In this document: positions 63,028 to 64,000 of the stretch, in pieces
Layout of the letters: the number at the start of each line of letters is the position of its first letter
Numbering within the stretch: position 1 is the first letter of the stretch
DNA from: Marisediminitalea lipolytica
GTDB taxonomy: Bacteria; Pseudomonadota; Gammaproteobacteria; Enterobacterales; Alteromonadaceae
Direction: 5' to 3'
DNA: 64,000 bases
Assembly (NCBI RefSeq): GCF_001758465.1
Contig: NZ_MJIC01000016.1
Span: forward strand, 1 to 64,000
The notes under the pieces: generated by a model
The model's input: the letters and a program-made list of their open reading frames with translations, nothing else
Told to the model about the DNA's origin: nothing
The model's database searches: none
Position numbers and translations under genes: made by a program

Positions 63028-63872
63028 AACGCTGCACTCCCAACATAATTAATACTGTTACGCAGCGCTACTGCGACATTAAACACCTGATAGTAGTGAT
63101 TTTTATCTAAAGTCAGCGGCGCTTCAGACAATAAAGTCACTTTTTCATTGGCGAGGTTCTGCAATTTAATGGGCGGACTTTGCACCAGCAGTGCCAGACG
63201 AATGGCAACCACCTGCATATTCGCCAGCCGGGCATTGCTTAAATGGCTGCCATCAACGTAGCGAATTACCCGCCCATCGTTTTCAGTAATATCCCCGGAC
63301 AAGCCATATTCAATCTGCATGCTCTGAACACCATCCAACAGCACCACCTCATCACTGGGTATGAAGTTGCCGGTTAATCCGCGCAGGTAGCGGCCACTGT
63401 AGCCCTGACACTTAAGCTGGCCATCCTCGACAAAAAAGTGATTAACGATGTGCAATTGCATAGGGGCAGCTAAACCAAACCGGTTGCCGCTACAGTCTTG
63501 CTCAGCCAGTAAATTTACCACCAGTTCGTCACTGGCGTTGCCAACGCCTTCAAGACTTCCCAACGCGCCCATGACGGCGTAATCCGCAGCCAGAGCCACC
63601 GGCTGACGCAGTACAAAACTCGACTCAGTAACCAAATCCACCGAGTTATCTATATTGCCCAGCGTTTGCTCATAGCGGCCGACTTCCCGTAGTTCGTCCT
63701 GTAATCTTAAGGTGATGTAACGCCCGTATTCCTGGACTTCTGAAATGGCCTGATTAAGCGAATTGGTCGAACGGGTACTAACAAAAACCTGGATCACGCC
63801 GGTAGTGATGATCAGTCCCAACAACATACTGATCATCATCTCAATTAAAGAAAAACCGCCCTGCGATTTCAC
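63024..63872 (-). CDS. pilW: PilW-type minor pilin
   Basis: The 282-residue prepilin has the leader MKSQGG before FSLIEMMISMLLG, with Glu5 present. The large globular domain (about 60-280) contains Cys in LLAEQDCSGN and GQLKCQGY. PilW is part of the minor-pilin complex that primes type IV pili. The start is GTG, overlapping the pilV stop by 4 bases. Confidence 0.87.
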   Translation of the reverse strand: MKSQGGFSLIEMMISMLLGLIITTGVIQVFVSTRSTNSLNQAISEVQEYGRYITLRLQDELREVGRYEQTLGNIDNSVDLVTESSFVLRQPVALAADYAVMGALGSLEGVGNASDELVVNLLAEQDCSGNRFGLAAPMQLHIVNHFFVEDGQLKCQGYSGRYLRGLTGNFIPSDEVVLLDGVQSMQIEYGLSGDITENDGRVIRYVDGSHLSNARLANMQVVAIRLALLVQSPPIKLQNLANEKVTLLSEAPLTLDKNHYYQVFNVAVALRNSINYVGSAAL

Positions 63873-64000
63873 AAGGTGACCTCTTTAACCACGCAGGCCC
63901 GGTTAGGGTCGGCATTAAAGGCACAACGAGCATCATTTACTTGCCCTTGCGCTGTGTTTTGTTTTTCTGGCCAGCTCACTGCGATGCTGATAATCGACCC
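63869..64000 (-). CDS. pilV: PilV-type minor pilin, C-terminal part only
   Basis: Reading into the window edge on the minus strand, 43 codons end at TGA (63869-63871). They include SIISIAVSWPEKQ and two Cys in ARCAFNADPNRACVV. A beta-strand followed by a disulfide loop at the C-terminus fits PilV. The rest lies beyond position 64000. The stop overlaps the pilW start (GTGA), so they are coupled. Confidence 0.72.
   Translation of the reverse strand, partial: GSIISIAVSWPEKQNTAQGQVNDARCAFNADPNRACVVKEVTL

Overview
The window looks like a chromosomal backbone segment from a marine gammaproteobacterium, most likely Alteromonadales/Alteromonadaceae. The clues are a gamma-type 16S rRNA, gene blocks familiar from Escherichia and Vibrio (bamD/rluD/pgeF/clpB/rrn/pssA; xseB-ispA-dxs facing nrdR-rib-nusB-thiL-pgpA; smp/serB/radA/ettA; nadB facing rpoE-rseABC-lepAB-rnc-era), a sodium-type PomAB flagellar stator, a PEP-CTERM/PrsT surface-protein module and minor type IV pilins. 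Family names come from recognising motifs by eye; no database search was possible.

Layout. 1-2100: the 5' part of an rRNA operon on the minus strand (complete 16S, RNase III stalk, boxA/boxB and three tandem promoters), then pssA. 3.2-7.0 kb: a sigma54-type promoter, a secreted protein with a variant PEP-CTERM sorting tail, and a PrsT-like TPR protein. 7-14 kb: clpB with a heat-shock promoter, an M28 peptidase, pgeF, rluD and bamD. 14.3-16.7 kb: a membrane GGDEF/EAL protein. 16.9-23.4 kb: an ECF sigma/ChrR anti-sigma pair and a lipid-modification operon (NTF2-like, SDR, flavin amine oxidase, DUF1365, CFA-like methyltransferase). Three promoters with one shared architecture (GATCY-N16-SGTAT core) serve this block. 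23.4-25.1 kb: pomAB. 25.4-28.5 kb: isoprenoid precursor genes. 28.7-37.0 kb: DUF3095, then the minus-strand run glyA, nrdR, ribD, ribE, ribBX, ribH, nusB, thiL, pgpA.

37-47 kb: a stand-alone lpxD, ettA, two PilZ genes flanking radA (the long one behind an excellent sigma28/FliA promoter), serB, a short Smp-like protein and tatD. 47-55 kb: pdxH and the era-rnc-lepB-lepA block, then the rseCBA-rpoE envelope-stress genes with a sigmaE autoregulatory promoter. 55-61 kb: nadB, a MaoC-like protein, ygfX, sdhE, ygfZ, a SlyD-like FKBP, glnB and nadE. 61.5-64 kb: minor type IV pilins. Between pilW and pilE, where complete pilX and pilY1 would be expected, there is one short ORF. Its N-terminus looks like PilX and the rest looks like the C-terminal tail of PilY1.

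The observations most worth following are this PilX-PilY1 chimera, the three-promoter ECF/ChrR regulon with a CFA-like enzyme altered at bicarbonate-site residues, the FliA-type promoter on the large double-PilZ protein, and the sigma54-controlled PEP-CTERM/PrsT pair placed in an otherwise conserved backbone. No tRNA, CRISPR array, insertion sequence or prophage was seen.
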